NCBI GenBank assembly: GCA_021731285.1
Contig: JAKFXR010000030.1
Span: forward strand, 1 to 47,940
DNA: 47,940 bases
Source: Polaromonas sp.
Lineage (GTDB): Bacteria > Pseudomonadota > Gammaproteobacteria > Burkholderiales > Burkholderiaceae_C
Direction of reading: 5' to 3'
Below the pieces are notes generated by a model. That model saw nothing but the letters and a program-made list of their open reading frames with translations. It did not search any database and was not told the DNA's origin. A program made the position numbers and the translations under genes. Below, piece after piece: positions 24,536 to 32,958 of the stretch (positions within the stretch are counted from its first letter, which is position 1; the number at the start of each line of letters is the position of its first letter).

Positions 24536-24612
24536 TGGTCGGTGTGAAAGGATTCGAACCTTCGACCCCTTGCACCCCATGCAAGTGCGCTACCAGGCTG
24601 CGCCACACACCG
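24536..24612 (-). tRNA. tRNA-Pro (anticodon GGG)
   Basis: A 77-base cloverleaf on the minus strand. Acceptor CGGTGTG pairs with CACACCG, followed by A and an encoded CCA. The anticodon stem CTTGC/GCAAG closes the seven-base loop ATGGGGT, which puts GGG at the anticodon, so it reads CCC and CCU proline codons. The T-arm GAAGG TTCGAAT CCTTT is canonical. It stands 36 bases after the merR gene, in the usual place downstream of ihfA-merR. Confidence 0.97.
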
Positions 24613-24648
24613 TCAGCCTCGAATTATAACTGCTTCAGCTCACGGCTT

Positions 24649-25128
24649 TCAGTGCGTCGCGCTCAGGAGATCCCTGATTTCAAACAGCTCGCGCCGGAGC
24701 AACTGCAGTCTTTGCTGTGCTGCGCTGGCGTCAGGCAATTGCGCGATATCCGGAGAGCTGTCTTCAAAATCGTCGGAGTCACCGAAGTCGTCGAGGACGG
24801 AATCTCCCGCTTCGACCACGTCCACGCCGTCAAGCATCACTTCACCGTTGCGCCGCTTGTCGCGCTCCATCTGCACGATTTCCTGCAGCTTGTTGCGGGC
24901 ACCACTGATGGTGAAGCCCTGGTCATACAGCAAATCCCGTATCCGGCGGATCATCAGCACCTCGTGGTGCTGGTAGTAGCGGCGGTTGCCACGCCTTTTC
25001 ATCGGGCGCAGCTGCGTAAACTCTTGCTCCCAATAACGGAGCACGTGAGGTTTGACGCCACACAAATCGCTGACTTCGCCGATGGTGAAGTAACGTTTGG
25101 CGGGAATGGGAGGGAGAGTTTTCTCCAA
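24649..25128 (-). CDS. MerR-family transcriptional regulator (ihfA-linked type)
   Basis: A 159-residue regulator. Residues 12-80 form the MerR winged helix: KRYFTIGEVSDLCGVKPHVLRYWEQEF, then RRYYQHHEVLMIRRIRDLLYDQG. A charged, partly coiled-coil tail follows, with an acidic patch (DDFGDSDDFEDSSPD) and no Cys-rich effector site, so it is not a metal-sensing MerR. The only workable start is a TTG at 25128, without an obvious ribosome binding site. This gene is commonly found between ihfA and tRNA-Pro in beta- and gammaproteobacteria; its target is not known to me. Confidence 0.9.
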   Translation of the reverse strand: MEKTLPPIPAKRYFTIGEVSDLCGVKPHVLRYWEQEFTQLRPMKRRGNRRYYQHHEVLMIRRIRDLLYDQGFTISGARNKLQEIVQMERDKRRNGEVMLDGVDVVEAGDSVLDDFGDSDDFEDSSPDIAQLPDASAAQQRLQLLRRELFEIRDLLSATH

Positions 25129-25318
25129 TTAAATCAATGCGCTAAGAGATGAAGCTACAAATCTACTCTAAGTCCAAACTTAGCGCAAATAGTTACAAAC
25201 AATATTTGGGATGTGTTGTTTCGCTCACAAGTGAGCTGACACCAGGCTTGCGAAATCTGGCGCAAGCAGGTGGAAACCCGGAGAGTGAAGGCTCAGCCGA
25301 CCTACCCGGCCGGCCGCT

Positions 25319-25645
25319 TCAGCCAGCCCCGCTCAGGCCCTGGATCTGCTCTTTGAGCTTGTGGCTGGCGTGGAAGGTGACCACCCGGCGCGCCTGAATG
25401 GGAATGGACTCACCCGTGCGCGGGTTGCGGCCTGGGCGCGGTGCTTTGGTGCGGATCTGGAAATTGCCAAAGCCGGAAATCTTGACGTCGCTGCCGTCCA
25501 CCAGGCTGTCAGAGATCAGGTCGAAGAAAGCGTCAATCATGTCTTTCGATTCGCGCTTGTTCAGGCCAATCTGCTCAAACAACAGCTCTGCCAGGTGGGC
25601 CTTGGTCAGGGCCGGGCTCTCAAGACTTTCAACGGAAAATTCCAC
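25319..25645 (-). CDS. ihfA: Integration host factor alpha subunit
   Basis: A 108-residue histone-like protein, partner of IhfB in a heterodimer that bends DNA sharply. The HU/IHF core is evident: LTKAHLAELLFEQIGLNKRESKDMIDAFFDLI, then SGFGNFQIRTKAPRPGRNPRTGE with the intercalating Pro in GRNPRTGE, and RRVVTFHASHKLKEQI. The start is GTG at 25645 with GAGGAGA six bases upstream. It is 35 bases after pheT, in the standard pheT-ihfA order. The following 190 bases to merR hold a small perfect hairpin (CTAAGT/ACTTAG at 25168-25183) and no gene. Confidence 0.97.
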   Translation of the reverse strand: MEFSVESLESPALTKAHLAELLFEQIGLNKRESKDMIDAFFDLISDSLVDGSDVKISGFGNFQIRTKAPRPGRNPRTGESIPIQARRVVTFHASHKLKEQIQGLSGAG

Positions 25646-25680
25646 AGTGCTCTCCTCGCAGATGATTGTTGTTATGGACC

Positions 25681-28110
25681 TCAGGCACGCAAACGCGCGT
25701 TCATGCGGGCCTTGAGCCTGTCGACCACGGCACCGACGGCAGACTCTATCTGGTCGTCGGTCAGTGTAGCGTCGCCGCCATCAAGGACCAAGCGCACCGC
25801 CAGGCTTTTCTCGCCAAGCTGCATGGAGGCATTGGCCTGCTGGGGCCGGTAGATGTCGAACAAGGTCGCAGATTTGAGCAGACCGCCGGTGTCTGCCCCG
25901 TCAATGGCAGCCATCAGATCGGCATGGGTCACCGCTTCGGCCACGATGAGGGCGATGTCACGCTCGACCGGCTGCAGTTTACTGACAGTCTGGAACACGG
26001 GCACAGGACGCTGCAGCAAGGCCGCAAGCTCCAGCTCAAAAAGAAGCGGTGCTTGCGCCAGCTCGTAGGCCTGGCGCCATTTCGGATGCAACTCGCCCAC
26101 AAAGCCGATGACCACGCCGGCCAGGGCCACACTGGCGCAGCGGCCGGGGTGCATGGCTGGATGAACAGCCGGCACAAACACCGGCTGCAAGGGGGCGAGC
26201 AAAGCCTGCACATCGCCCTTGATATCGAAGAAATCAAGGCTTTTGTCCGATTCGCCCCATTGCAGCGAGGCACGCGGCCCATAGGCCAAGCCGGCCACCC
26301 GCATCGGCTGGGCAAAGCCGGCGACGGTGGTGTCGGTGTTCTGGCTGGACGCGTCACGCAAGAACACTCGGCCGAGTTCGAACACATTCACGCGGCTGGC
26401 CTTGCGGTCCAGATTGAATCGCAGGACCTGAAGCAGCGAACCCAGCAGCGAGGAGCGCATCACACTCATCTGGCTGGCAATCGGGTTGAGCAATTTGATC
26501 GGGTTGGGGTTGCCTGCCAGCTCATGCTCCCAGCGCTCTTCAACAAAACTGAAATTGATGGTTTCCTGGTACCCCAGCGCGGCCAGCGCGCGGCGCACGG
26601 CAAACGGGCTGCGCTCGGCTTCAGACCGAACCCTGGCCGTGATGGGCGCCACAGGCGGCGTTTCGGGCAAGTGCTGGTAGCCCACCATGCGCACCACCTC
26701 TTCGATCAGGTCTTCCTCGATCTGCAGGTCAAAGCGGTAGCTCGGTGGCACCACCGTCAACGTGCCTTCGCCTTGCGTGACCGGCAGGCCGAGTGCACCC
26801 AGCGCCTGGGCGCACCGGGCCTGGGTCAAAGGCATGCCTATCACCTTGGCCGCGCGCGCAACCCGCAAGGTCACCGGTGTGGCTGCAGGCAGCTTGGCCT
26901 GCACATCGTCCATGGGACCACACACCGTGTCGGGTGTGCCGCAAATGTCGAGAATCAGGCGGGTGATGTGCTCGATGTGCTCGACCGTCTGACCTGGGTC
27001 CACACCGCGCTCAAAGCGGTGGCCTGCGTCGGTGGAGAAGTTGTAGCGGCGCGAGCGGCCGGCAATCGACTTGGGCCACCAGAAGGCAGCTTCCACATAA
27101 ACGTTTTTTGTGTCGTCAGACACGGCCGTGGCATCACCACCCATGATGCCGGCCAGCGACTCCACCTGCACGTCGTCGGCAATCACGCCCACTTTCTCAT
27201 CAACAGTCACGGTGTTGCCATTGAGCAGCTTGAGCTCTTCGCCAGGTTTTCCCCAGCGCACGTCCAGACCGCCATGAATCCTGTCGAGATCAAAAATGTG
27301 GGAAGGCCGCCCCAACTCGAACATCACGTAGTTGGAAATATCCACCAGCGCGGTCACGCTGCGCTGACCGCAACGGGCCAGCCGGTCCACCATCCACGCC
27401 GGTGTGGCGGCCTGGGTGTTGACGTTGCGGATCACCCGGCCCGAGAAACGGCCGCACAAATCGGGCGCACTGATACGCACTGGCAGGGTAGCGGCCGCAT
27501 CACCCACAGCCATGGCGGTGAAGGATGGCGTTTTCAGGGGAGCACCGGTCAAGGCGGCCACTTCGCGCGCGACACCATAGACGCTCAGGCAATGCGCCAG
27601 GTTGGGCGTGAGTTTGAGCGTGAACAGCGTGTCGTCCAGCTTGAGATGTTCACGAATGTTTTGTCCCACAGGCGCGTCGCCTGCCAGCTCCAGCAAGCCG
27701 CCATGGTCTTCCGACAGCTTGAGCTCCCTGGCCGAACAGAGCATGCCCTGGCTTTCCACACCACGCAGCTTGCCCACCTTGATCAGGAACGGCTTGCCGT
27801 CCTCGCCGGGCGGCAGTTCGGCGCCGACCAATGCGCATGGCACCTTGATGCCGACGCGGGCGTTAGGCGCCCCGCAGACGATGTTGAGCAGGCTGCCCTG
27901 CCCCACATCCACCTGGCAGACCCGCAACCGATCGGCATCGGGATGCTGCACGGCCTCCCTGATCTCGCCGACCACAATCTTGCTGAAAGGCGGAGCCACC
28001 GGTTTGAGCTCTTCGACCTCCAGGCCGGCCATGGTCAGGGTTTGCGCCAGCGCTTCGGTACTCAGGGGCGGGTTGCAGAATTCGCGCAACCAGGATTCAG
28101 GAAATTGCAT
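25681..28110 (-). CDS. pheT: Phenylalanyl-tRNA synthetase beta subunit
   Basis: An 809-residue synthetase subunit acting as an alpha2beta2 tetramer with PheS. The N-terminal MQFPESWLREFCNPPLSTEALAQTLTMAGLEVEEL start, the tRNA-binding (EMAP-like) domain with QHPDADRLRVCQVDVGQG, the B5 and editing domains, the core VGYQHLPETPPVAP region, and the C-terminal anticodon-binding FDX domain (FQTVSKLQPVERDIALIVAE) are all present. Length is normal for the family. It lies 27 bases after pheS and leads into ihfA. Confidence 0.98.
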   Translation of the reverse strand: MQFPESWLREFCNPPLSTEALAQTLTMAGLEVEELKPVAPPFSKIVVGEIREAVQHPDADRLRVCQVDVGQGSLLNIVCGAPNARVGIKVPCALVGAELPPGEDGKPFLIKVGKLRGVESQGMLCSARELKLSEDHGGLLELAGDAPVGQNIREHLKLDDTLFTLKLTPNLAHCLSVYGVAREVAALTGAPLKTPSFTAMAVGDAAATLPVRISAPDLCGRFSGRVIRNVNTQAATPAWMVDRLARCGQRSVTALVDISNYVMFELGRPSHIFDLDRIHGGLDVRWGKPGEELKLLNGNTVTVDEKVGVIADDVQVESLAGIMGGDATAVSDDTKNVYVEAAFWWPKSIAGRSRRYNFSTDAGHRFERGVDPGQTVEHIEHITRLILDICGTPDTVCGPMDDVQAKLPAATPVTLRVARAAKVIGMPLTQARCAQALGALGLPVTQGEGTLTVVPPSYRFDLQIEEDLIEEVVRMVGYQHLPETPPVAPITARVRSEAERSPFAVRRALAALGYQETINFSFVEERWEHELAGNPNPIKLLNPIASQMSVMRSSLLGSLLQVLRFNLDRKASRVNVFELGRVFLRDASSQNTDTTVAGFAQPMRVAGLAYGPRASLQWGESDKSLDFFDIKGDVQALLAPLQPVFVPAVHPAMHPGRCASVALAGVVIGFVGELHPKWRQAYELAQAPLLFELELAALLQRPVPVFQTVSKLQPVERDIALIVAEAVTHADLMAAIDGADTGGLLKSATLFDIYRPQQANASMQLGEKSLAVRLVLDGGDATLTDDQIESAVGAVVDRLKARMNARLRA

Positions 28111-28137
28111 GTTTTGCTTTGCTGCTTGTTCTGCTTG

Positions 28138-29190
28138 TTATTGGAATTGCGACAGGAAGCGCAGGTCGCCGTCAAAAAACAGGCGCAGGTCGTTGACACC
28201 GTAACGCAGCATCGTCAGGCGGTCCGGCCCCATGCCAAAGGCGAAGCCGATGTAGTTCTCGGGATCCAGCCCCATGTTGCGCACCACGTTCGGGTGGACC
28301 TGGCCGGAACCGGCGACTTCCAGCCAGCGACCGGCCAGCGGCCCGGTCTGGAACTGGATGTCAATCTCGGCGCTGGGCTCGGTGAAAGGAAAAAAGCTGG
28401 GGCGAAAACGCAGCACCAGGTCGTTCGATTCAAAAAAAGTGCGGCAGAAGTCGGTGAACACCACCTTCAAATCCTTGAAATTGACGTTCTGCCCTATCCA
28501 CAGGCCTTCGCACTGGTGAAACATTGGCGAGTGCGTGGCGTCGCTGTCCACACGGTAGGTGCGGCCCGGCGCGATCACGCGTATCTCGGGCATCACGCCG
28601 CCTGCATCCATCAGGGCGCGGTGTTGTTTGACATGCTGCACTGCATAACGGATCTGCATCGGGCTGGTGTGGGTACGCAGCAAATTGGGGGCAGCCTCGG
28701 TGCCGCCTTCGACGTAAAAGGTGTCGTGCATGGAGCGCGCGGGGTGGTCTTCCGGCGTGTTGAGCGCGGTGAAGTTGAACCAGTCGGTCTCGATCTCCGG
28801 GCCCTGCGCCACGTCAAAGCCCATGGATCCGAAAATCGCCTCGATGCGCTCGAGCGTGAGCGAAACAGGATGCAGCCCCCCTTGCTGGCGTTGCCGCCCC
28901 GGCAGCGAGACATCCAGCGCTTCGGCCTGAAGCTGCAGTTGCAGTTCTGCGTCGGCCAATGCCTGACGACGCGCCGTCAAGGCCGCCTCAATGGCCTGCT
29001 TGGCCAGGTTGATGGCGGCGCCGCGGACCTTCTTCTCGTCCACCGGCAAGGCCGCCATGCCTTTCATCAACTCGGTGACGCGGCCAGACTTGCCGAGGAA
29101 CTGCGCCTTGGCATTTTCAAGGTCCGCCGGTGTGGCAGCCTGTGCAAAGCTGCCTGTCGCAGCGTCCACCAGAGCATCAAGTTCGTTCAT
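28138..29190 (-). CDS. pheS: Phenylalanyl-tRNA synthetase alpha subunit
   Basis: A 350-residue catalytic subunit charging tRNA-Phe. The N-terminal coiled-coil arm (about residues 1-90) is followed by the class II core: [30 protein letters not shown], the motif 2 block [16 protein letters not shown] [38 protein letters not shown], and motif 3 [18 protein letters not shown]. The ATG at 29190 is in a TTATGA context. A strong terminator stands 41 bases upstream, between rplT and this gene, which suggests its own regulation. Confidence 0.98.
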   Translation of the reverse strand: MNELDALVDAATGSFAQAATPADLENAKAQFLGKSGRVTELMKGMAALPVDEKKVRGAAINLAKQAIEAALTARRQALADAELQLQLQAEALDVSLPGRQRQQGGLHPVSLTLERIEAIFGSMGFDVAQGPEIETDWFNFTALNTPEDHPARSMHDTFYVEGGTEAAPNLLRTHTSPMQIRYAVQHVKQHRALMDAGGVMPEIRVIAPGRTYRVDSDATHSPMFHQCEGLWIGQNVNFKDLKVVFTDFCRTFFESNDLVLRFRPSFFPFTEPSAEIDIQFQTGPLAGRWLEVAGSGQVHPNVVRNMGLDPENYIGFAFGMGPDRLTMLRYGVNDLRLFFDGDLRFLSQFQ

Positions 29191-29230
29191 AAATATCTTG
29201 TCATTAGTCTCGTGCAGGTGTCTCGCCCAG

Positions 29231-29267
29231 AAAAAAGGGCCAGAGCCTTTTCAAGCTCCAGCCCTTT
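29231..29267 (-). terminator. Intrinsic terminator/attenuator between rplT and pheS
   Basis: On the minus strand AAAGGGC ... GAGC, a loop with GAAAA, GCTC ... GCCCTTTTTT forms an interrupted stem followed by a six-U run. It lies between the rplT stop and the pheS start, within an otherwise tight operon, so it must be read through or regulated. No phenylalanine-rich leader peptide precedes it, unlike the E. coli pheST attenuator. Confidence 0.75.
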
Positions 29268-29284
29268 ATTTTCAAGGCACATAC

Positions 29285-29301
29285 GCTATTTATTCAATAG
29301 C
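29285..29301. repeat. GCTATT/AATAGC hairpin in the rplT-pheS gap
   Basis: GCTATT-TATTC-AATAGC, a perfect six-base stem, is the stem part of the window's hairpin repeat family. It precedes the terminator by 17 bases on the minus strand, so it may tune the folding of the leader. Confidence 0.5.
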
Positions 29302-29316
29302 ATCTTGCCCGGAAAA

Positions 29317-29676
29317 TCAGGCAGCCAGCTTGGCCTTGACCTGTTCCACGATGGCGCCAAAAGCAGCGCTGTCGTGAATCGCCATATCGGACAACACCTT
29401 GCGGTCGATCTCGATGCCGGCTTTTTTCAGGCCGTTGGCAAACTGGCTGTAGGTCATGCCGAATGAACGGCTGGCTGCGTTGATACGCGCAATCCACAAC
29501 TGACGGAACACACGTTTCTTGGTGCGACGGTCACGGTAGGCATATTGCCCGGCCTTCATCACCGCTTCTTTGGCGATGCGGAAGACATTGCCGCGGCGGC
29601 CGCGGAAACCTTTTGCAAGGGCTAAAACTTTTTTGTGGCGGGCGCGAGCCGTTACACCACGTTTGACGCGAGGCAT
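29317..29676 (-). CDS. rplT: 50S ribosomal protein L20
   Basis: A 119-residue ribosomal protein binding 23S rRNA early in 50S assembly. It begins [30 protein letters not shown] and contains [23 protein letters not shown], both diagnostic for L20. The start is ATG with AAGGAG upstream. It is 25 bases after rpmI. L20 commonly represses its own operon by binding the rpmI leader, and the leader here has suitable competing hairpins. Confidence 0.99.
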   Translation of the reverse strand: MPRVKRGVTARARHKKVLALAKGFRGRRGNVFRIAKEAVMKAGQYAYRDRRTKKRVFRQLWIARINAASRSFGMTYSQFANGLKKAGIEIDRKVLSDMAIHDSAAFGAIVEQVKAKLAA

Positions 29677-29701
29677 GTGAGTACTCCTTGTTCGTCGTTA
29701 A

Positions 29702-29905
29702 TTAAATACCCATGCCAGGCAGCATCTGTGCCATGTGACCCATATTGGTCTCATGAACAGCGACTGCACCGCGCAGATGGCGTTTATTTTTGGTGGTCTT
29801 CTTGGTCAGGATGTGACGTTTGAAGGCTTGACCGCGCTTGACGGTGCCACCAGGACGAACGCGGAAACGCTTTTTGGCGCCGCTCTTGGTCTTCATTTTG
29901 GGCAT
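29702..29905 (-). CDS. rpmI: 50S ribosomal protein L35
   Basis: A 67-residue basic ribosomal protein: [20 protein letters not shown], then [20 protein letters not shown] use the ATG at 29905, preceded by AAGGAG seven bases upstream and giving the standard [15 protein letters not shown]-terminus; a further in-frame ATG at 29923 lacks support. It is co-transcribed with rplT. The 209 bases to infC make a structured leader. Confidence 0.98.
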   Translation of the reverse strand: MPKMKTKSGAKKRFRVRPGGTVKRGQAFKRHILTKKTTKNKRHLRGAVAVHETNMGHMAQMLPGMGI

Positions 29906-29968
29906 TGAAATGCTCCTTTTCATTTGTGCTCGTGAGGCGCTGCGAACCTTCCGCAGACTTGATGGCCC

Positions 29969-30004
29969 CGAGCCACTTGTAGTGGCGAGTTTTACCTCGC
30001 CACT
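29969..30004 (-). promoter_or_regulatory. rpmI leader with mutually exclusive hairpins (L20 autoregulation candidate)
   Basis: On the minus strand three segments follow one another: A AGTGGCGAG (30004-29996), B CTCGCCACT (29989-29981) and C AGTGGCTCG (29977-29969). B pairs perfectly with A over nine bases, or with C over six (GCCACT/AGTGGC). Only one of the two can form. This is the arrangement of a switchable leader, 63 bases upstream of the rpmI start. In other bacteria L20 binds such a leader; that L20 does so here is inferred. Confidence 0.6.
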
Positions 30005-30114
30005 TTCGGAAAACAGTTTTCACTGCTCCCGGGAAATGCTTTGACACATTCCCCTGAATTACCTGCCGGTGACCAAACCCGCAGGCAAAAACGCTTTTCT
30101 CTGCCGCAAGCGCC

Positions 30115-30723
30115 TCAGGCGCTTGTTGGTGCTACCGGGGCGGCTTCCGCAGCCACCGGTGCAGGCTTGGCAGCCACCTTCTTCTTGCCCGGCGCGATCA
30201 TCATGACCATCTGCCGGCCTTCGAGCTTGGGAAACTGCTCCACCACAATCAAATCTGCCAACTCATCACGGATGCGCGCCAGCAGGGCCAAGCCCAGTTC
30301 CTGGTGCGTGATCTCGCGACCGCGAAAGCGCAGGGTAATCTTGCACTTGTCGCCCTCTTCCAAAAAGCGCTTGATATTGCGCAATTTGATGTTGTAGTCG
30401 CCATCGTCGGTGCCGGGCCGGAACTTGATTTCCTTGACCTCAATCACCTTCTGCTTGGATTTCGCGTCCGCCGCCTTCTTCTGCTCGGCGTACTTGAACT
30501 TGCCGTAGTCCATCAATCTGCACACAGGCGGCACCGCCGTGGGAGAAATCTCAACCAGATCTACGTCGTATTCACCGGCAAGGCGCAAGGCTTCCATCGT
30601 GCTGACAACGCCCAGTGGCTCATTGTCGGGCCCGGTCAGTCGCACTTCAGGGGCCATGATTTCACGGTTCAAGCGATGCTTGCGTTCTTCGCGGTGACGG
30701 CGGTCACGAAATTCAGTAGCGAT
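30115..30723 (-). CDS. infC: Translation initiation factor IF-3 (rare ATC start)
   Basis: A 202-residue initiation factor: N-domain with [20 protein letters not shown] and [21 protein letters not shown], linker, C-domain with [44 protein letters not shown]. The usual N-terminus ([20 protein letters not shown]) is encoded only if translation begins at the ATC at 30723, preceded by AAAGGATTAG. ATG, GTG and TTG starts of that length do not exist; a TTG at 30672 would remove 17 conserved residues. Use of a rare AUU/AUC start is the known basis for IF-3 autoregulation. The C-terminus is Ala-rich ([15 protein letters not shown]). It is 96 bases after thrS. Confidence 0.97.
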   Translation of the reverse strand: MATEFRDRRHREERKHRLNREIMAPEVRLTGPDNEPLGVVSTMEALRLAGEYDVDLVEISPTAVPPVCRLMDYGKFKYAEQKKAADAKSKQKVIEVKEIKFRPGTDDGDYNIKLRNIKRFLEEGDKCKITLRFRGREITHQELGLALLARIRDELADLIVVEQFPKLEGRQMVMMIAPGKKKVAAKPAPVAAEAAPVAPTSA

Positions 30724-30742
30724 GGTTCTAATCCTTTAACAA

Positions 30743-30802
30743 TTGCTATAAAAGCTATAGCGGCCTGCGCCCGTCCAACAAGGACGAATAGCCGATTTGA
30801 CT
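30743..30802. repeat. Hairpin repeat between thrS and infC
   Basis: The stem GCTATaaaAGCTATAGC is followed by CCGTCC-aacaa-GGACG and TAGCCGATTTGACTC. It is the two-hairpin form also seen at 3565. It sits 19 bases upstream of the infC ATC start and so is part of the infC leader. Confidence 0.6.
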
Positions 30803-30819
30803 CACAAACAAGTCAGCAA

Positions 30820-32727
30820 TCAGGCTTTTTGGGTAATGTCAGAAGCAATCGTTTGGGCAAAGGCTTCGAGTGACATGACGCCAAGGTCTTTGTTACCCCG
30901 GGCGCGCACTGCAACCGCGCCGGCCTCCTTCTCCTTGTCGCCCACGACCAGGATGTAAGGCAGCTTCTGCATTGAGTGCTCCCGTATTTTATACGTAATT
31001 TTCTCGTTGCGCAGGTCCAGGTTGACCCTAAGCCCTTGATTTTGCAGCGTTTTAGCTATTTCACGACAGTAATCGGCCTGCGCATCGGTGATATTGAGCA
31101 CCGAAACCTGCACCGGAGCCAGCCAGGTGGGCAAGGCGCCAGCGTGCTCTTCGATCAAAATGCCGATAAAACGCTCCAGGCTGCCGACGATGGCCCGGTG
31201 CAGCATCACCGGGCGATGGCGGGCGCCGTCCTCGCCTACATATTCGGCGTCCAGCCGCTCGGGCATCGAAAAATCGACCTGCATGGTGCCGCACTGCCAC
31301 TGCCGGCCAATCGCGTCTTTCAGCGTGTATTCGATCTTGGGGCCGTAGAACGCGCCGTCGCCCGGTGCGATCTCAAACTCGCAGCCGGAAGCGCGCAGGC
31401 TCTCCATCAGCGCATGTTCGGCCTTGTCCCAGCTTTCATCCGAGCCAATGCGGGCCTCGGGCCGGGTGGCGACCTTGTAGATGATGTTTTGGAAGCCAAA
31501 GTCGGTGTAGACCTTCTGCAGCAGCGTGGTGTAGTCCACACATTCCTTGAGGATCTGCTCCTCGGTGCAGAAAATGTGGCCATCGTCCTGGGTAAAACCG
31601 CGCACCCGCATGATGCCGTGCAGGCCGCCGGACGGCTCGTTGCGGTGGCACTGGCCAAACTCGCCATAGCGCAGCGGCAGGTCACGGTAGCTCTTGATGC
31701 CCTGCTTGAAGATCAGGATGTGCCCCGGGCAGTTCATCGGCTTGAGCGCGTACTCACGCTTTTCCGATTCCGTGGTGAACATGTTCTCGCGGTACTTGTC
31801 CCAGTGGCCGGTCTTTTCCCACAGGGTCTTGTCGATGACCTGCGGGCCTTTGACCTCCTGGTAACCGTTGTCCTGATAGACCTTGCGCATGTACTGCTCG
31901 ACGCCCTGCCACACCGTCCAGCCCTTGGGATGCCAGAACACCAGGCCCGGGGCGTGGTCGTCAATGTGGAACAGGTCGAGTTCGCGGCCCAGCTTGCGGT
32001 GGTCGCGCTTCTCGGCCTCTTCGAGCATGGTCAGGTACTGCTGCAGCTCATCCTTGGTGGCCCAGGCCGTGCCATAAACGCGTTGCAGCATTTCATTGTG
32101 GTGATCGCCGCGCCAGTAGGCACCCGCCAGCTTCATGAGCTTGAAAAACTTCAGCTTGCCGGTGCTCGGCACGTGCGGTCCACGGCACAAATCCTCGAAT
32201 TGGCCTTCGCGGTAGAGCGACACATCTTCGTTGGCCGGAATGCTGGCGATGATTTCAGCCTTGTAATGCTCGCCCTGGTCCTTGAAGTGCGCCACGGCTT
32301 CGTCCCGCGGCAACACACGCCGGGTTACCGGCTCGTCTTTGGACGCCAGCTCGGTCATCTTCTTTTCGATGGCGGTCAGGTCTTCCGGCGTGAAAGGCCG
32401 CTTGTAGGAGAAGTCATAGAAAAAGCCGTTCTCGATCACCGGGCCGATGGTGACCTGCGCATCAGGAAACAGCTCCTTGACCGCATAGGCCAGCAGGTGG
32501 GCCGTCGAGTGGCGTATCACATCCAGGCCTTCGGGGTCCTTGGCGGTGATGATGGCCAGCGGGCTGTCCGCAGTGATGAGATGGCTGGTGTCCACCACTT
32601 TCCCGTTGACCTTGCCTGCAAGCGCGGCCTTGGCCAGACCGGCGCCGATAGACGCGGCCACCTCGGCCACCGTCACGGGCTGGGGAAATTCACGTATCGA
32701 GGCGTCTGGCAGCGTAATTTTGATCAT
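30820..32727 (-). CDS. thrS: Threonyl-tRNA synthetase
   Basis: A 635-residue class II synthetase. The order is a TGS domain ([19 protein letters not shown]), the editing domain with [16 protein letters not shown] and its C-terminal SAD part, catalytic core with [13 protein letters not shown] and [14 protein letters not shown], motif 3 [18 protein letters not shown], and the anticodon-binding domain near [20 protein letters not shown]. The ATG at 32727 is the only fit, but it has no visible Shine-Dalgarno sequence and follows a strong terminator by 13 bases. It starts the thrS-infC-rpmI-rplT-pheST-ihfA operon. Confidence 0.98.
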   Translation of the reverse strand: MIKITLPDASIREFPQPVTVAEVAASIGAGLAKAALAGKVNGKVVDTSHLITADSPLAIITAKDPEGLDVIRHSTAHLLAYAVKELFPDAQVTIGPVIENGFFYDFSYKRPFTPEDLTAIEKKMTELASKDEPVTRRVLPRDEAVAHFKDQGEHYKAEIIASIPANEDVSLYREGQFEDLCRGPHVPSTGKLKFFKLMKLAGAYWRGDHHNEMLQRVYGTAWATKDELQQYLTMLEEAEKRDHRKLGRELDLFHIDDHAPGLVFWHPKGWTVWQGVEQYMRKVYQDNGYQEVKGPQVIDKTLWEKTGHWDKYRENMFTTESEKREYALKPMNCPGHILIFKQGIKSYRDLPLRYGEFGQCHRNEPSGGLHGIMRVRGFTQDDGHIFCTEEQILKECVDYTTLLQKVYTDFGFQNIIYKVATRPEARIGSDESWDKAEHALMESLRASGCEFEIAPGDGAFYGPKIEYTLKDAIGRQWQCGTMQVDFSMPERLDAEYVGEDGARHRPVMLHRAIVGSLERFIGILIEEHAGALPTWLAPVQVSVLNITDAQADYCREIAKTLQNQGLRVNLDLRNEKITYKIREHSMQKLPYILVVGDKEKEAGAVAVRARGNKDLGVMSLEAFAQTIASDITQKA

Positions 32728-32740
32728 GATGGGAATGCCG

Positions 32741-32775
32741 AAAAAAATAAAAAAGCGCGGTGAATGCCGCGCTTT
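32741..32775 (-). terminator. Strong intrinsic terminator in the thrS leader
   Basis: On the minus strand AAAGCGCGG-CATTCA-CCGCGCTTT is followed by a T-rich run of about 14 bases. It ends only 13 bases before the thrS ATG, so no promoter fits between. It must either attenuate thrS transcription or end an upstream small RNA. Confidence 0.85.
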
Positions 32776-32797
32776 GCTTGAGCTTGGATTGGAGGAA

Positions 32798-32822
32798 TGC
32801 TATTGATTCAGTAGCTACAAAT
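32798..32822. repeat. GCTA-type hairpin in the thrS leader
   Basis: TGCTATTGATTCAGTAGCTAC, an imperfect GCTATT...AGTAGC stem, is a stem-only version of the local hairpin repeat. It stands 23 bases upstream of the terminator on the minus strand. Confidence 0.45.
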
Positions 32823-32849
32823 CACCTGAGGATGCGGCTAGCGCCCTGG

Positions 32850-32922
32850 ATGACTCCAAACCGGAGGCGTGGTCGTAGTTCGCGGTGTCATAACCCGCAC
32901 TATCCTTCCTGTTTCCGGTTTG
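32850..32922 (-). ncRNA. Structured leader RNA candidate upstream of thrS (hairpin plus pseudoknot)
   Basis: On the minus strand a perfect 9-bp outer stem (CAAACCGGA, 32922-32914, with TCCGGTTTG, 32865-32857) encloses an inner stem TAGT-GCGG / CCGC-(GA bulge)-ACTA with a nine-base loop GTTATGACA. The ATGAC of that loop (32891-32887) is complementary to GTCAT (32854-32850), just outside the outer stem, which would make a pseudoknot. A TAAAAT -10-like element lies at 32945-32940. This is either a leader controlling the terminator before thrS or an independent small RNA of about 190 bases. It matches no riboswitch class I can name. Confidence 0.5.
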
Positions 32923-32958
32923 ATTGATTGCATGCATCCATTTTACGGCAGCTTGGCA

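Noticed and set aside
29191..29283. Leader peptide controlling pheST by Phe attenuation
   Set aside because: The only frame has a single Phe and no ribosome binding site, so classical attenuation is not supported.
25666..29466. A 1266-codon plus-strand open frame opposite pheT and pheS
   Set aside because: It is antisense to two certain genes in a high-GC region where such frames arise from codon bias; composition is rich in His, Gln and Arg, with no domain and no ribosome binding site.
30976..32763. A 595-codon plus-strand open frame opposite thrS
   Set aside because: Antisense shadow of thrS, without a recognisable domain or start signal.
32850..32922. Fluoride or other known riboswitch before thrS
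   Set aside because: The TATGACACC loop is superficially like the fluoride motif, but the conserved 5' GGNGATGG part and stem order are missing.
32850..32930. A possible tRNA upstream of thrS
   Set aside because: The stems do not form a cloverleaf: there is no T-arm GTTCGA and no CCA-compatible acceptor, so I treat it as a structured leader.
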